Assembly (NCBI RefSeq): GCF_005747095.1
Contig: NZ_SWLG01000015.1
Location: 32,594 to 96,593 of the forward strand
Direction of reading: 5' to 3'
From: Exobacillus caeni
GTDB taxonomy: Bacteria; Bacillota; Bacilli; Bacillales; Guptibacillaceae
DNA: 64,000 nt
Shown here: positions 9,489 to 19,948 of the stretch, in pieces
Layout of the letters: every line of letters starts with the position of its first letter
Numbering within the stretch: position 1 is the stretch's first letter
Translations under genes and position numbers: made by a program
The notes under the pieces: generated by a model
The model's database searches: none
What the model was told of the DNA's origin: nothing
Seen by the model: only the letters and a program-made list of their open reading frames with translations

Positions 9489-10472
9489 TTAACAAATTTC
9501 AATATCGGCGGAATATATTTGATGAATTTCACCTGTGTCGTCTTCTAACAATAGTACCCCATCATTGGTAATGCCCCGGGCAATACCCTCTTTTACACCG
9601 GTAAGCGTTCTGGCTTTAATATGTTTCCCCAGGCTGACAGCATAGCTTTCCCAGAGGAGTTTAACAACCTGAAAACCATTCTGTAAATATTCTTCGTATA
9701 ATGTTTCCGTCTCTTCTAATATCCTCCTCAAAAGGGAGGCCCGGTTCAATTCTTTTCCTGCTTCTATTCTCAGCGAGGTTGCTTTTTCTTTAATGTCATC
9801 AGGAAATTCGGCCGCGGAAGTATTAACATTGATTCCCATGCCGATTATCACCGATTTAATCTGATCGGATTCTGCCTGCAGCTCTGTTAGAATACCTACC
9901 ACTTTTTTCCCATTGACCAACACATCGTTCGGCCACTTGATTTCTGCGAGCACACCTGTTTCTTTTTGAATCGCCTTAACCACACCTACAGCAGCAAGCA
10001 GAGTAAGCTGGGGTGCCTGCTGGGGAGGAATTTTCGGACGAAGAATAAGGCTTACCCAGATGCCGTTTGTCTTTGGTGAATGCCAGTTCCGCCCGAGCCT
10101 TCCTTTTCCTGCTGTCTGTTCTTCCGCCGTTACGATCGTGCCTTCTGGTACATCGTCATATGCGAGACGGTGTGCGATTTCCTGAGTGGAAGTAACGCTT
10201 TCTTGATAGACTATATTCTGGCCTAGATGTTTAGTGTTAAGCCCTAATTTCACTTCATTTGCAGTAATATGGTTCGGTGTACTCGTTATCCTGTAGCCTT
10301 TCTTTTGAACGGCTTCAACTTCATAGCCTTCTTTTCTAAGCTCAGAAATATGTTTCCAGATCGCAGTTCTTGAACATCCCAGCTCCTCACTGATTTTTTG
10401 TCCAGACACAAACTGCCCCTCTTGTCCATTTAACATCTCAAGCATCTTTTGCTTCATTGAAGTTGCCACCAT
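9489..10472 (-). CDS. birA: Biotin-protein ligase / biotin operon repressor
   Basis: 327 aa. N-terminal winged helix-turn-helix (SGQKISEELGCSRTAIWKHISELRKEGYEV, about residues 22-53) joined to a biotin ligase catalytic domain with GRLGRNWHSPKTNGIWVSL (biotinyl-AMP site, near 123-141), KWPNDVLVNGKKVVGILTE near 184 and GMGINVN near 215. It biotinylates carboxylase carrier proteins and should repress biotin genes, none of which lie in this window. Start overlaps the last 19 bases of cca and has AAAGGTGG upstream. Confidence 0.94.
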   Translation of the reverse strand: MVATSMKQKMLEMLNGQEGQFVSGQKISEELGCSRTAIWKHISELRKEGYEVEAVQKKGYRITSTPNHITANEVKLGLNTKHLGQNIVYQESVTSTQEIAHRLAYDDVPEGTIVTAEEQTAGKGRLGRNWHSPKTNGIWVSLILRPKIPPQQAPQLTLLAAVGVVKAIQKETGVLAEIKWPNDVLVNGKKVVGILTELQAESDQIKSVIIGMGINVNTSAAEFPDDIKEKATSLRIEAGKELNRASLLRRILEETETLYEEYLQNGFQVVKLLWESYAVSLGKHIKARTLTGVKEGIARGITNDGVLLLEDDTGEIHQIYSADIEIC

Positions 10473-11638
10473 TCAAGCCACCTTTTAATATCGTTTTTCT
10501 CATTTTTAATAGTACCGTTTAAGATCTCTTTTTCAAGCTGTTCAAAAAATTCTCCAACCCATGGCCCCGGCTTTTTTCGGCTCCATTTTAAAATATCGTT
10601 GCCATTAACCGCTATTTCGTTCCTTTTTAAAATAGGGAGCAGTTCAATGCGTTGCTCCAGCGTGGCGTGAATGGGCTTTCTTCCGGTTATCACAGCGGCG
10701 ATCCGTTCAATGGATCGGTAGCTGGCACTGTAATTATATAACTCAGCGGCCGACCAGCCATCCTCCAGCACAACCTTCACGCCACTCAGGATGGAATCCA
10801 CTTCCTTTATTAGCTTTGAAGGCTGTTTCCACCTTTTCAAGAATTCTAAGGGGTTCTCTGCAGTCACGTAAGTTAGGATTCCCCAGTGCTCCTTATCTTC
10901 CACTAAATAATCCATGTCCAGTTTAAGCAGCTTTTCAAGTCCGGCTTTTTTCGTTTTTAAACCTGGCAGATATTGATGCAATTCGCTTTCGAGCAGCAGC
11001 CTGATTGCATTTTTTACGGAAGGGCCGGTCATCATTTTTTGAAATTCAACCGAGATTCTCTCAACGGCTATTTCTTTTAAGAAAGGAGCATAATCCTCGA
11101 AGGCTTTTCTTGTAGAAGATTCCAGTTCAAACGAAAGCTGGCTCACAAAGCGGATTGCCCGCATAATCCTTAATGGATCTTCTTTAAAACGGTCCTGTGG
11201 TTTCCTCACAGTACGGATAATGCCCTTTTTTAAGTCTTCCCGCCCATTAAACGGATCAACAAGAGTACCGGTTTTATCCATCGCGATAGCGTTTATCGTA
11301 AAGTCTCTTCTCGCAAGATCTTCTTCAATGCTAGAAATAAAAGATACCGCAGACGGCCTTCGGAAATCTTGATAATCCTCTTCTTTGCGAAACGTCGTCA
11401 CTTCATAGGATTTTCCTTTATGCCTTACAATTACTGTCCCATGCTCAATCCCAACAGGAATCGTATGCTCGAAAAGCTCCATCGTCTCATCGGGAAGAGC
11501 TGATGTAGCGATATCGACATCGTGAATAGGCTTTTGCAAAAGGTTATCCCTTACTGAACCCCCGACAAAATATGCTTCAAAACCGTTCTGGTTCAAACAT
11601 TCCAACAGTTCAGCAGCTTCCAAAAAGATTTTATCCAT
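10454..11638 (-). CDS. cca: CCA-adding tRNA nucleotidyltransferase
   Basis: About 394 aa. Class II nucleotidyltransferase that builds or repairs the CCA end of tRNAs. Catalytic segment [22 protein letters not shown] (near 25-46; the D-x-D metal ligands are in HDVDIAT), [12 protein letters not shown] near 110, and the nucleotide-selecting [12 protein letters not shown] (basis for Watson-Crick-like CTP/ATP choice) near 152. Start chosen at ATG 11638; a GTG at 11647 within the end of bshA is possible. Overlaps bshA by 8 bases and birA by 19. Confidence 0.92.
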   Translation of the reverse strand: MDKIFLEAAELLECLNQNGFEAYFVGGSVRDNLLQKPIHDVDIATSALPDETMELFEHTIPVGIEHGTVIVRHKGKSYEVTTFRKEEDYQDFRRPSAVSFISSIEEDLARRDFTINAIAMDKTGTLVDPFNGREDLKKGIIRTVRKPQDRFKEDPLRIMRAIRFVSQLSFELESSTRKAFEDYAPFLKEIAVERISVEFQKMMTGPSVKNAIRLLLESELHQYLPGLKTKKAGLEKLLKLDMDYLVEDKEHWGILTYVTAENPLEFLKRWKQPSKLIKEVDSILSGVKVVLEDGWSAAELYNYSASYRSIERIAAVITGRKPIHATLEQRIELLPILKRNEIAVNGNDILKWSRKKPGPWVGEFFEQLEKEILNGTIKNEKNDIKRWLEWWQLQ

Positions 11639-12776
11639 TAGCGACACCGTTTAGGGTTTTATAGTAAATGTCTTCATACTGCGAGAGTACTCTTTGTGCA
11701 TTAAAATCATTTTTAACCGTGAGCACTGCTTCTTCTGCCATCCGTGCTCTAAGTTCATCATCTGTTAAGATTCGAATAGCCTTATTAGCTATGCTTTCAA
11801 TTTCTCCTATCTGGCAAAGGTACCCGTTGACCCCATCTTTGATCACTTCTGGTATGCCGCCAATATTAGTACCGATCACCGGAACCCCACAGGCCATCGC
11901 TTCTAGCAGGACTAACCCAAAACTCTCTTTTTCTGATAACAGCATTTTCAGATCGCTGATCGAGAGAATTTCCGCTACATTATCCTGTTTCCCGAGAAAG
12001 CGGACATCGTCTACTATTCCCAGATCCTTAGCAAGGCGGCATGCAACAGTTAACTCCGGTCCGTCCCCTATCAGCAACAGTTTGGCAGGAACTTGCTTCT
12101 TGATTTTTGCAAAAGCCCTCACCACATCCGGAACGCGTTTGACAGCCCTGAAATTTGAGATATGTACAATAACTTTTTCATCCGGCCTAATGTTATATTG
12201 GTCTTTCAAATATTCGTTGTCTCTTCTGTAATAGATCCTTTGATCCACAAAGTTGTAGACTGTTTGAATCTCTTTGTTCGTTTCGACCAGTGTATTCGTC
12301 TGGCGGATCAAATCATCCGATACGGCAGTGACGGAATCCGACTTTTCAATGCCAAACCTGATTAATTCGCTTAAAGAAGGATCATAACCAAGAACAGTAA
12401 TATCAGTCCCATGTAAAGTAGTAACGATTTTCAATTGATCTTCCCCAACCATTTGCTTTGCCAGGTATGCACATATCGCATGTGGTACAGCATAATGAAC
12501 ATGAAGCAAATCTAACTTTTCCCGTTTTGCTACTTCTGCCATTTTGCTGGCAAGCGTGAGGTCATACGGGGGATACTTAAATACTGGATACTGATTAACT
12601 TCCACCTCATGGTAATAAATATTAGGATCCCATCTATCCAAACGAAAAGGAATGCTTGTTGCGATGAAATGGATTTCATGTCCTTTTTCAGCTAGCATTT
12701 TCCCAAGTTCCGTAGCGACAACGCCGGAGCCGCCAACTGTTGGGTAACATGTTATGCCAATTTTTAACTTTTTCAT
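11631..12776 (-). CDS. bshA: N-acetyl-alpha-D-glucosaminyl L-malate synthase
   Basis: 381 aa GT4-family glycosyltransferase, first step of bacillithiol synthesis: UDP-GlcNAc plus L-malate. [20 protein letters not shown] at residues 7-26 is the typical BshA N-terminus, with [12 protein letters not shown] near 122 and the UDP-sugar binding EX7E segment [21 protein letters not shown] near 282. The start codon overlaps the bshB1 stop (ATGA). Presence of bshA with bshB1 shows that the organism uses bacillithiol as a low-molecular-weight thiol. Confidence 0.94.
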   Translation of the reverse strand: MKKLKIGITCYPTVGGSGVVATELGKMLAEKGHEIHFIATSIPFRLDRWDPNIYYHEVEVNQYPVFKYPPYDLTLASKMAEVAKREKLDLLHVHYAVPHAICAYLAKQMVGEDQLKIVTTLHGTDITVLGYDPSLSELIRFGIEKSDSVTAVSDDLIRQTNTLVETNKEIQTVYNFVDQRIYYRRDNEYLKDQYNIRPDEKVIVHISNFRAVKRVPDVVRAFAKIKKQVPAKLLLIGDGPELTVACRLAKDLGIVDDVRFLGKQDNVAEILSISDLKMLLSEKESFGLVLLEAMACGVPVIGTNIGGIPEVIKDGVNGYLCQIGEIESIANKAIRILTDDELRARMAEEAVLTVKNDFNAQRVLSQYEDIYYKTLNGVANG

Positions 12777-13489
12777 ACATATTCTCCTAACGGAATTTGA
12801 TTGAGGAGCAATGTCTGCTTTGCCTTAAACCCTTCGGCGTATGTAACACCAGCATCTTTTCCATACATACATTCTCTGCTTTCAACTGTTTCGATATACC
12901 CATTCGTCAGGGGGGTATCCACCGTTCCTTCCCCTTTTATGAACTGGCTCCTGTAAGCTTCAAGTGATTGCTTTTTTAAATTCATCTCATTGGATATATC
13001 AACGGCAAAATCCGGTTTATGAAAACCGTTAATAAAATAATAAAACAGGTTCTTCGATCTGTGCGGCTCAAGGTTTTGCTGCGATGCATATTTCCTTATA
13101 CCCGCCGAGAATGCTGCTTCTTCTACCAGATCTGCACAGCGCCCATGGTCTGGATGACGATCTTCTTTATAAGGAACAAAAATGTATGTCGGCCTTAAAC
13201 TTCTGATAACACGTACAATCGCTTCTATGAACTCGTCTTTTACCGATAGGCCCCTATCAGGAAACATTAGATTAAACCGCTGGGTCACCCCAAGAATTTC
13301 GCCTGCTTTTTCTGCTTCCATCTTTCTTGTTTCCACTGTTCCGTTTGAGGAAAGCTCTGCCTGAGTTAAATCACATATTGCAGTTTTATAGCCCGACTTT
13401 GCCATCTTAGCAAGCGTACCGCCCATGCCGATCTCCACGTCATCAGCATGCGCACCAAAAGCTAGAATATCTAAATCAATTTTTCCCAT
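12773..13489 (-). CDS. bshB1: N-acetylglucosaminyl-malate deacetylase (bacillithiol synthesis)
   Basis: 238 aa LmbE/PIG-L-family zinc deacetylase acting on GlcNAc-malate, the second bacillithiol step. The zinc motif appears as [10 protein letters not shown] near residue 12 (usual form AHPDD; the Pro is Ala here but His and both Asp remain) and the third ligand in [13 protein letters not shown] near 110-122. SNGTV near 50 and NGFHKPDF near 154 are family hallmarks. Start set at MGKIDLD with GGAGAA 9 bases upstream; an ATG seven codons earlier would overlap that site. Overlaps mgsA by 14 bases. Confidence 0.94.
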   Translation of the reverse strand: MGKIDLDILAFGAHADDVEIGMGGTLAKMAKSGYKTAICDLTQAELSSNGTVETRKMEAEKAGEILGVTQRFNLMFPDRGLSVKDEFIEAIVRVIRSLRPTYIFVPYKEDRHPDHGRCADLVEEAAFSAGIRKYASQQNLEPHRSKNLFYYFINGFHKPDFAVDISNEMNLKKQSLEAYRSQFIKGEGTVDTPLTNGYIETVESRECMYGKDAGVTYAEGFKAKQTLLLNQIPLGEYV

Positions 13490-13886
13490 GAACAATCTTT
13501 CTCCAATCAAAATCTCCCCTTGATAAGGCGTGCATTAAGATTTCTGCACTTGCCATATTTGTCGCAAGAGGGATGGAATAAACGTCGCATAACCGAACAA
13601 GTGCAGAGACATCCGGTTCATGCGGCTGTGCTGTAAGGGGGTCCCTGAAAAAGATAACAGCATCCAGATCATTTTGGGCGATCATCGCGCCAATTTGCTG
13701 GTCGCCACCGAGGGGGCCAGACTGAAACCGGTGAAGCGATAATCCGGTTTCTTCTGCAATCCTTTTGCCAGTTGTACCGGTCGCAAATAAGTCATGCTTC
13801 TGCAATACACTGGTATAAGCGATCGCAAAGCGAACAATATCATCTTTCTTTTTATCGTGTGCAATTAATGCAATCTTCAATTCCAT
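13476..13886 (-). CDS. mgsA: Methylglyoxal synthase
   Basis: 136 aa. Converts dihydroxyacetone phosphate to methylglyoxal and phosphate, a bypass when phosphate is limiting. [12 protein letters not shown] (near 5-16), TGTTG phosphate-binding loop near 38-42, [12 protein letters not shown] near 57-68 and the [14 protein letters not shown] catalytic stretch near 80-93, containing the Asp and His of the family. An adjacent GTG (13889) is an alternative start. Lies in the conserved dapB-mgsA-bshB1 order. Confidence 0.95.
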   Translation of the reverse strand: MELKIALIAHDKKKDDIVRFAIAYTSVLQKHDLFATGTTGKRIAEETGLSLHRFQSGPLGGDQQIGAMIAQNDLDAVIFFRDPLTAQPHEPDVSALVRLCDVYSIPLATNMASAEILMHALSRGDFDWRKIVHGKN

Positions 13887-13889
13887 CAC

Positions 13890-14693
13890 CTATTCCATAA
13901 TGTTTTCCAGTCCGTAGACGAGCTGGTCCATTTTCAACACCGTTTCAACTGCAAGCTTCACACCCGGCATAAAAGAAGTCCTGTTAATGGAATCATGGCG
14001 GATTTTCAATGTTTGCCCTTCTCCGCCAAACAACACTTCTTGATGGGCAACAAGGCCTGGCAGCCTGACACTGTGGATTCTCATCCCATCCATGTTTGCC
14101 CCTCGTGCACCCTTTAGCTCTTCTTTTTCATTTTCATGCCCCTGCTGTTTTGATTCTCTAACATCTGCAATCATTTGTGCGGTTTTGACTGCCGTTCCAG
14201 AAGGCGCGTCCAGCTTTTGATCGTGATGCTGCTCTATAATCTCAACATCAGGAAAGTATTTTGCAGCCATCTGGGAAAACTTCATCATCAGCACCGCCCC
14301 GATCGCAAAGTTTGGAGCGATAATAGCGCCAAGCTGTTTTTCCTCAGCAACGGAAGATAACTCGGCGATATCATCATCTGTAAATCCTGTTGTTCCTACA
14401 ACAGGACGAACCCCATGATGAAAAGCGGATTCCATATGCTTCCTTCCTACAGCTGGTGTCGTAAGGTCGATCAGTACGTCGCATTCCACTTCACGAAAAC
14501 ATCGGTCGATGTCTTCGTATACCGGTGCTTCCAAAGAAGGAAGCCCCTCAATATCCTTGACCCTTTTTCCTTCATTCCGTGAATCTACAACGGCAACTAG
14601 TTCAAAGTTTTCGGTTCGATCCACTAAGTTCACTGCTTCGCTTCCCATTCTGCCTCGAGGTCCTGCAACAACAATCCTAGTCTTATTACTCAT
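13890..14693 (-). CDS. dapB: 4-hydroxy-tetrahydrodipicolinate reductase
   Basis: 267 aa, the same length as B. subtilis DapB. NAD(P)H-dependent step of lysine/diaminopimelate and dipicolinate synthesis. N-terminal nucleotide-binding [14 protein letters not shown] near 8-21, [10 protein letters not shown] near 98, and the catalytic [15 protein letters not shown] near 152-166 with the HH and K of the family. Start at MSNKTR fits the family; two upstream ATGs (14702, 14705) lie directly at an AAGG site and cannot be excluded. Overlaps the end of ypjD. Confidence 0.94.
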   Translation of the reverse strand: MSNKTRIVVAGPRGRMGSEAVNLVDRTENFELVAVVDSRNEGKRVKDIEGLPSLEAPVYEDIDRCFREVECDVLIDLTTPAVGRKHMESAFHHGVRPVVGTTGFTDDDIAELSSVAEEKQLGAIIAPNFAIGAVLMMKFSQMAAKYFPDVEIIEQHHDQKLDAPSGTAVKTAQMIADVRESKQQGHENEKEELKGARGANMDGMRIHSVRLPGLVAHQEVLFGGEGQTLKIRHDSINRTSFMPGVKLAVETVLKMDQLVYGLENIME

Positions 14694-15042
14694 TTGCTTC
14701 ATCATCCTTTTCTTCCTTTTTCGTCCATCTGTCTTTATCTCGTTCGTTGAATTTTTGCATTACAAGTGAAAATGCTTCCTCCATATCGATATCAAGAGAA
14801 TTTGCAAAGCAAGTCAGAACAAAAAGCATATCTCCCAGTTCTTCTTCAACCGTTCTTTCTTTCTCTGTTGTTTTCTTTGGTTTTTCACCGTAAAAATGAT
14901 TCACTTCGCGAGCAAGCTCACCAAGTTCTTCGGTCATTCGTGCAAGCATAGCAAGAGGGCTAAAGTAGCCTTCCTTAAACTGGCTTATGTATTGATCAAC
15001 TTCCTGCTGCATCTCTTTAATGGCCTTTGTTCCCAATTTCAA
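14686..15042 (-). CDS. ypjD: MazG-like nucleotide pyrophosphohydrolase
   Basis: 118 aa all-alpha NTP pyrophosphohydrolase of the MazG/dUTPase-C superfamily, probably cleaning up non-canonical nucleotides. The metal-binding signature is [21 protein letters not shown] (about 33-53, EExxE) with [20 protein letters not shown] near 65-84 (ExxD). The charged tail [19 protein letters not shown] is typical of the Bacillus family. TTG start at 15042 next to a GGTGGGGGA site. First gene of the ypjD-dapB-mgsA-bsh run. Confidence 0.88.
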   Translation of the reverse strand: MKLGTKAIKEMQQEVDQYISQFKEGYFSPLAMLARMTEELGELAREVNHFYGEKPKKTTEKERTVEEELGDMLFVLTCFANSLDIDMEEAFSLVMQKFNERDKDRWTKKEEKDDEANE

Positions 15043-15295
15043 TCCCCCACCTAATAAAAGATACTTTCTTTCCTATTCTCTTTCAACTAAGAACAAAATC
15101 TTCCCGCATCTTGTTCCTTTTAGCCTGAATCGCAACATATAAAACAAAAATAAGCTTCTAAAATTGAATAGATATCACGTTTTATGTTAGCTAAAAGATC
15201 AGCTTTTGACAAATATAAAGAAATAAAAGCGATTGTTTTATTCCCTAACAAATAACCATGTTACGATATAGCTGGATACCGCATTAAAATACCGA
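15043..15295. other. AT-rich intergenic region between divergent ypjD and ypjC
   Basis: About 250 bases separating a minus-strand operon from plus-strand ypjC. It must contain the ypjD-side promoter, but I find only weak candidates there; no conserved structure or small gene is evident. Confidence 0.4.
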
Positions 15296-15324
15296 TTGCC
15301 TCTTATTTTATAATTGCTTATAAT
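15296..15324 (+). promoter_or_regulatory. Sigma-A promoter for ypjC
   Basis: TTGCCT (15296-15301), 17-base spacer and a perfect TATAAT (15319-15324), 37 bases before the ypjC start. Confidence 0.75.
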
Positions 15325-15360
15325 GAGAGGCGCGATTAGACAATGTAGGAGGGACACAAC

Positions 15361-16233
15361 TTGATATTCTCGCTTCGATTAAAAAACATCCTTTTCATCC
15401 TGTTTGGAGCCGCTGTATTCGCTTTTGGACTCGTTCATTTTAATATGGAAAATAATCTTGCAGAAGGCGGCTTTACAGGAATCACACTTCTTTTATTTTT
15501 CTTATTTAAGATCGATCCGTCTATTTCTAATCTGGTCTTAAATATACCGCTCTTTTTCCTTGGCTGGAAAATGCTAGGCAGAAATGCGTTTTATTATACT
15601 ATTATCGGTACCGTTGGACTTTCGGTGTTCCTTTGGATTTTTCAAAGGATTACCTTCGTTTCGATTCCGCTGCATGATGACATGACTCTTGCTGCATTAT
15701 TTGCCGGCGCATTCATCGGGATCGGCCTCGGAATAATTTTTCGTTATGGAGGAACAACGGGCGGTGTCGATATAATTGCGAGATTAGGATTAAAATATAT
15801 GGGATGGGGAATGGGCCGGACGATGTTTATTTTTGATGCCTGTGTTATTACCGTTTCCCTTGTTTATCTTAACTATCGTGAGGCGATGTACACACTACTC
15901 GCCGTATTTGTTGCTGCCAGGGTGATCGACTTTATTCAGCAAGGGTCTTATGCAGCCAAATCCGCCATGATTATCTCTGACCAAAACAAAGATATCGCGG
16001 ATACAATTATGGCAAAAATGGACCGTGGTGTAACAGCTTTAAACGGTAAGGGGAGCTTCTCCGGCCTTCAACGGGAAGTTTTATATTGTGTCGTGCCACG
16101 TAACGAGCTTACCAGGTTGAAAACGATTGTCAAAACCGTGGACCCGCATGCATTTGTTGCTGTAAGCGATGTGCATGATGTACTTGGAGAAGGTTTTACA
16201 TTAGATGAAAACAAAAAGCCAATCGAACATTAA
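15361..16233 (+). CDS. ypjC: YitT-family membrane protein with DUF2179 domain
   Basis: 290 aa. Five or six hydrophobic segments in the first 195 residues (for example 9-27, 54-70, 78-96, 108-128, 150-170) form the YitT/UPF0750 membrane domain with the FRYGGTTGGVDIIARLG motif near residue 130. The last 80 residues form a cytosolic DUF2179 domain (DRGVTALNGKGSFSGLQREVLYCVV). Function unknown. It starts with TTG, supported by GGAGGG 9 bases upstream, and has its own promoter; it is transcribed against its neighbours. Confidence 0.88.
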   Translation: MIFSLRLKNILFILFGAAVFAFGLVHFNMENNLAEGGFTGITLLLFFLFKIDPSISNLVLNIPLFFLGWKMLGRNAFYYTIIGTVGLSVFLWIFQRITFVSIPLHDDMTLAALFAGAFIGIGLGIIFRYGGTTGGVDIIARLGLKYMGWGMGRTMFIFDACVITVSLVYLNYREAMYTLLAVFVAARVIDFIQQGSYAAKSAMIISDQNKDIADTIMAKMDRGVTALNGKGSFSGLQREVLYCVVPRNELTRLKTIVKTVDPHAFVAVSDVHDVLGEGFTLDENKKPIEH

Positions 16234-16236
16234 CAC

Positions 16237-16265
16237 AAAAACTCGCCGTATGAACGGCGAGTTTT

Positions 16266-16267
<2 letters not shown>
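16237..16267. terminator. Bidirectional terminator between ypjC and the YugP-type gene
   Basis: Stem AAAACTCGCCGT / ACGGCGAGTTTT with T-runs on both strands, placed between the convergent ends of two genes. Confidence 0.88.
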
Positions 16268-16952
<685 letters not shown>

Positions 16953-17055
16953 TTACATTCCTCCATATAAACTGTAGATGTTATTATAGTCAATTTTAGT
17001 CAAATATGACCGCAAAGTCAATATATATTGCTCTTAGAAACCTGCCGGAGTATGC

Positions 17056-17847
17056 TTACAACTGTTGTTTTTGCTTTTGCTCCGCTTTCTCGCCTCTGTA
17101 TTTTTTCCAACCTACATAAAATAATGTAAGAATGATCATGCCCCCGACAGATAAGATTACCCAAACAAGGGAAGGATCGGCTTCATCATGTGTATTCCCT
17201 GTATAAACGGTTTCAAAATCATTTTTCATAATTTTTAGTTGTTCTGTTTTCCCTCTGTCCTCCAGAAGGTGGCTGCGGTACCGTTCAAGGAAGTGGATAT
17301 GGGAATCAAGCCGTTGCTGCAGTTCTGCTGAAAGGTCGATCGCCAGTGCGGGGCGAATCATTTCATAAGTCGAAAATAGCCTGTTCACTGCTGTCTGGAG
17401 CTGTTCTTCATCCTTCATCTGGATTGCTTTCTCAATTCCAGAAAACCTGCTTTCCATTATTGGTTTTGTTTCTTTCCACAGTGGCTGCTGGTCAGAATAA
17501 AGGGCGTCCACTGCAAGGCGAAATTCCGTTAAGGCGCTTACTCGGTCCTCCAGGCTCATGGACACACTCGTTACAGCCTCGGTTGCTTTGTCATGGCTTG
17601 TCGTGATCACACGAAGCTCCGTCATTGTAAAAGAATCCTTATGCTTGGTTTCTTCCAAAAACATTTTAGAAAAATAAGTCAGCATTTTTTTTGACTCTTC
17701 AAACTTCTCTTCTTTTGCAAATCTTAATGCCTGGTCCACAGCATTAGTTAGCTCTTGTTTAGAATGCTCTTCATTATGGTTTGCAAAAGCGGGTGCTGAA
17801 AAGGCAAAAGAAAAAATCAACAGTAACAGGACGATAATCCTCCCCAT
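17056..17847 (-). CDS. ypjB: Sporulation protein YpjB
   Basis: 263 aa. Signal peptide (residues 1-22, FAFSAPAFA cleavage), an alpha-helical extracytoplasmic region, a C-terminal transmembrane helix (about 228-246, LVWVILSVGGMIILTLFYVGW) and a lysine-rich cytoplasmic tail. This layout is that of the YpjB sporulation family; the exact role is not known. A CATAGAAT sequence 27-34 bases before the start could be a sigma-E -10 element. Well-placed GGGGGGA ribosome site. Confidence 0.8.
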   Translation of the reverse strand: MGRIIVLLLLIFSFAFSAPAFANHNEEHSKQELTNAVDQALRFAKEEKFEESKKMLTYFSKMFLEETKHKDSFTMTELRVITTSHDKATEAVTSVSMSLEDRVSALTEFRLAVDALYSDQQPLWKETKPIMESRFSGIEKAIQMKDEEQLQTAVNRLFSTYEMIRPALAIDLSAELQQRLDSHIHFLERYRSHLLEDRGKTEQLKIMKNDFETVYTGNTHDEADPSLVWVILSVGGMIILTLFYVGWKKYRGEKAEQKQKQQL

Positions 17848-17873
17848 ACTTGTCCCCCCTTTGGTTCTGCTTC

Positions 17874-17881
17874 ATTCTATG
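17874..17881 (-). promoter_or_regulatory. Possible sigma-E -10 element before ypjB
   Basis: CATAGAAT matches seven of eight positions of the sigma-E -10 consensus, but the matching -35 position (GTCTACT) is only a fair match. Confidence 0.35.
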
Positions 17882-17929
17882 AAAAAGGGGACAAGAGTAG
17901 ACCAGTTTCTTTATTCAAAATCTAACGCT

Positions 17930-18230
17930 CGAAGGTGAGTAGATGTTTGGCCAGCCACTATATTTCCCAGTTGCATAAAGAAGGCGCTTAAGTCTAAAAA
18001 GGATGATTATGGTAAACAAGTATCAAAGGCATCGGTGAGACCCGGGTGTATCAATGGCGGAGGCTAACGCCCAGGGATGTATGGATTGGACTGAGGCGTG
18101 TGAAAAAGAAAAACCGATGTATGAAAGAGAGTCGATATTTCCTAATCGTCGGCAAGGAGGTGAGGTAAATCCACTAGTCTCTGTGAGCCAGAGCAGACAG
18201 TACGTTAGCATGACGTGACCCACCAGCCAC
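17930..18230 (+). mobile_element. Degenerate 5' portion of a group II intron (no ORF)
   Basis: The plus strand carries non-coding sequence with the style of domain I of bacterial group II introns: ggcgcttaagtctaaaa, gcatcggtgagaccc, ggcggaggctaacgcc, gagagtcgatatttcctaa and aggaggtgaggtaaatccac occur in the order I recall from Bacillus introns. No reverse transcriptase and no domain V follow, and the segment breaks off into an interspersed repeat at about 18235. I read it as a truncated, inactive intron between ypjB and ypjA. The assignment is from memory of related sequences. Confidence 0.45.
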
Positions 18231-18234
18231 TCGT

Positions 18235-18254
18235 GGAAAGCGAAGTGTATTTCC
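18235..18254. repeat. Interspersed repeat copy A (GGAAAGCG-AGTGTATTTCC core)
   Basis: The 20-base core ggaaagcgaagtgtatttcc is also found with small changes at 51735-51754 and 51920-51939. The ends GGAAA / TTTCC are inverted. This copy abuts the intron remnant. Confidence 0.6.
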
Positions 18255-18336
18255 ATAGCGAATCCAGGCACCAAAGTATCGTTTTAAAGTTAATGGGTAG
18301 CCGAAATATAATGAATAATAAAGCTTGCTCTGAAAG

Positions 18337-18392
18337 AAAAATCCGAACTGATTCAAATTCTGAATAAAGAAATTTGAATCACAGTTCGGATC
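18337..18392 (-). terminator. Long-stem terminator after ypjA
   Basis: A stem of more than 20 bp (GATCCGAACTG... pairing with ...CAGTTCGGATT) with a small mismatch, followed by TTTTTC on the minus strand. Confidence 0.8.
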
Positions 18393-18433
18393 TTCATGTG
18401 GCTAAAATACTTTTGCGGCCTATTTAACAGAGG

Positions 18434-19030
18434 TTATATTTTGATAGATAAAGTATAATGGCCTTTTCTTACAGCTAAAACATAAATCAATGCAAGTGAA
18501 AAAATACTTAACCAGAAGGTAAAATAACCGATTTGCTGGAAGTAATCTGCAAGGACCGGATAACGAGGCATCTGCCCGAATACATAATCGATGACATCGT
18601 TATGAAGGGTCCAGATTGCTACGACGACAAGATGCCAGGCTTTTATCTTATAATATGGTGCATAAAGCAGCCCCTGAAGAGCCATCCCAGCATGTGAAAA
18701 AATCAATAAGTAATTCTCCCAGTAGACCTGTCCACTGACTTGAATTCCCCAGACATTCATTACAACCGCCCATACTCCGTACTTGAAAAGCGTAACAGCT
18801 GCAAGCGCTTCTATAAGCGGAACATTTTTTTTCATTATAAAAGCGACCAGTACAATTACAAAGAAAAGGCTTGCCGTTGGACTGTCTGGAACAAAAATCA
18901 GAAACTTTAGCGGTGTTTCAACAAGCTGCCATTGATACCAATAATAGCCATATATTGTTCCAAGGACGTTAATAACAAGAAGCATGATCAGAAACGGCTT
19001 CGTTTTCAAATAAAATATGTACTTTTCCAT
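18434..19030 (-). CDS. ypjA: DUF1405 integral membrane protein YpjA
   Basis: 198 aa with about six hydrophobic segments (10-30, 44-62, 67-88, 95-115, 120-140, 165-188). Function unknown; the family is common in Bacillaceae and always near the qcr genes. Start set at MEKYIFYLKTKPF, which matches family N-termini; a GAGAGGAAA site lies upstream with slightly long spacing, and the frame is open further upstream without a better site. Confidence 0.82.
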   Translation of the reverse strand: MEKYIFYLKTKPFLIMLLVINVLGTIYGYYWYQWQLVETPLKFLIFVPDSPTASLFFVIVLVAFIMKKNVPLIEALAAVTLFKYGVWAVVMNVWGIQVSGQVYWENYLLIFSHAGMALQGLLYAPYYKIKAWHLVVVAIWTLHNDVIDYVFGQMPRYPVLADYFQQIGYFTFWLSIFSLALIYVLAVRKGHYTLSIKI

Positions 19031-19070
19031 CTTATTACCATTTCCTCTCTGGTAATTTCTACTCGGTTGC

Positions 19071-19100
19071 AAAAAAAAGCTGACTTAAAAGTCAGCTTTT
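19071..19100 (-). terminator. Terminator of the qcrABC operon
   Basis: AAAAGCTGACTT / AAGTCAGCTTTT stem followed by a run of eight T on the minus strand, directly after the qcrC stop. Confidence 0.9.
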
Positions 19101-19102
19101 CG

Positions 19103-19873
19103 TTATTTATTCGCTTCAGCAGTTTCAACGATGAATTGAGCAAGCTTTTGAAGTTCCTCATCAGAACCTTCGAATGCGTTCGCCGGCATCGCTGGCGGAA
19201 TACCGTTTTTTGCGATGCCCATAATTTCTTCTGCTGATTTTTCAGTCTCAAGCAATGATGGACCTGTAGCACCCTGTAAGCTGTCTCCATGACATCCGAT
19301 ACAGGATTGTCCAGAGTAAATCTGGTAGCCCTCTGCATCTTTATCAACATTGGCTTCAACAATCTCACCCTGTTTTGCTTGCTTTTCCCAGTCGTGCGTT
19401 ACGACTGATTCCCAAGTTAGGAAGATCGTAGAAATAACAGCTAAAAGCATCATTCCTACTGCGATCGGGCGCTTGCTTGGACGGCGCTCAGGGCCTGGAT
19501 CCAACCATGGAGCAAGTAAAAGTGATCCAAACGCGATTCCCGGAATAATCATTGTACCAATCAAAGTATAGTCACCAGCAGCGTACTTGTACTTAAGCAA
19601 TTGATATAAAAATAAGAAATACCAGTCCGGAAGCGGTGTATAAGTCGCATCTGTTGGATCGGCAACACGCTCTAAAGGCGATGGATGCGCAATTGTTAAT
19701 AATAAGTATCCGATTAAAAAGACTGCACCTACCATCCACTCTTTTAACAAGAAGTTTGGCCAAAACGCCTCTGTTTTGCCTGGATATTCAGAATAGTCTT
19801 TCGGAATGTTCGGCTTCTTCTGGGCGGGTACCCTTGAGTCGCCCACAAATTTCATTCCCTTACCGCGGTGCAT
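19103..19873 (-). CDS. qcrC: Menaquinol:cytochrome c reductase, cytochrome b/c subunit
   Basis: 256 aa. Fusion of a subunit IV-like membrane part (three helices near 45-65, 105-128, 140-160) with a C-terminal c-type cytochrome domain containing the haem attachment motif CIGCH near residue 191 and a downstream axial Met in IPPAMPANAF. PDWYFLFLYQLLKY near 80-93 is the subunit IV signature. It lies in the cell membrane with the cytochrome domain outside. Very close in pattern to B. subtilis QcrC (255 aa). Third gene of qcrABC. Confidence 0.95.
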   Translation of the reverse strand: MHRGKGMKFVGDSRVPAQKKPNIPKDYSEYPGKTEAFWPNFLLKEWMVGAVFLIGYLLLTIAHPSPLERVADPTDATYTPLPDWYFLFLYQLLKYKYAAGDYTLIGTMIIPGIAFGSLLLAPWLDPGPERRPSKRPIAVGMMLLAVISTIFLTWESVVTHDWEKQAKQGEIVEANVDKDAEGYQIYSGQSCIGCHGDSLQGATGPSLLETEKSAEEIMGIAKNGIPPAMPANAFEGSDEELQKLAQFIVETAEANK

Positions 19874-19948
19874 TCTTCCCCCTCCTTCTCTGTAGCTGTT
19901 TTCAACGCTTTAAAATGCAACATCAAAGTCAAATCTAATAACTGGATC

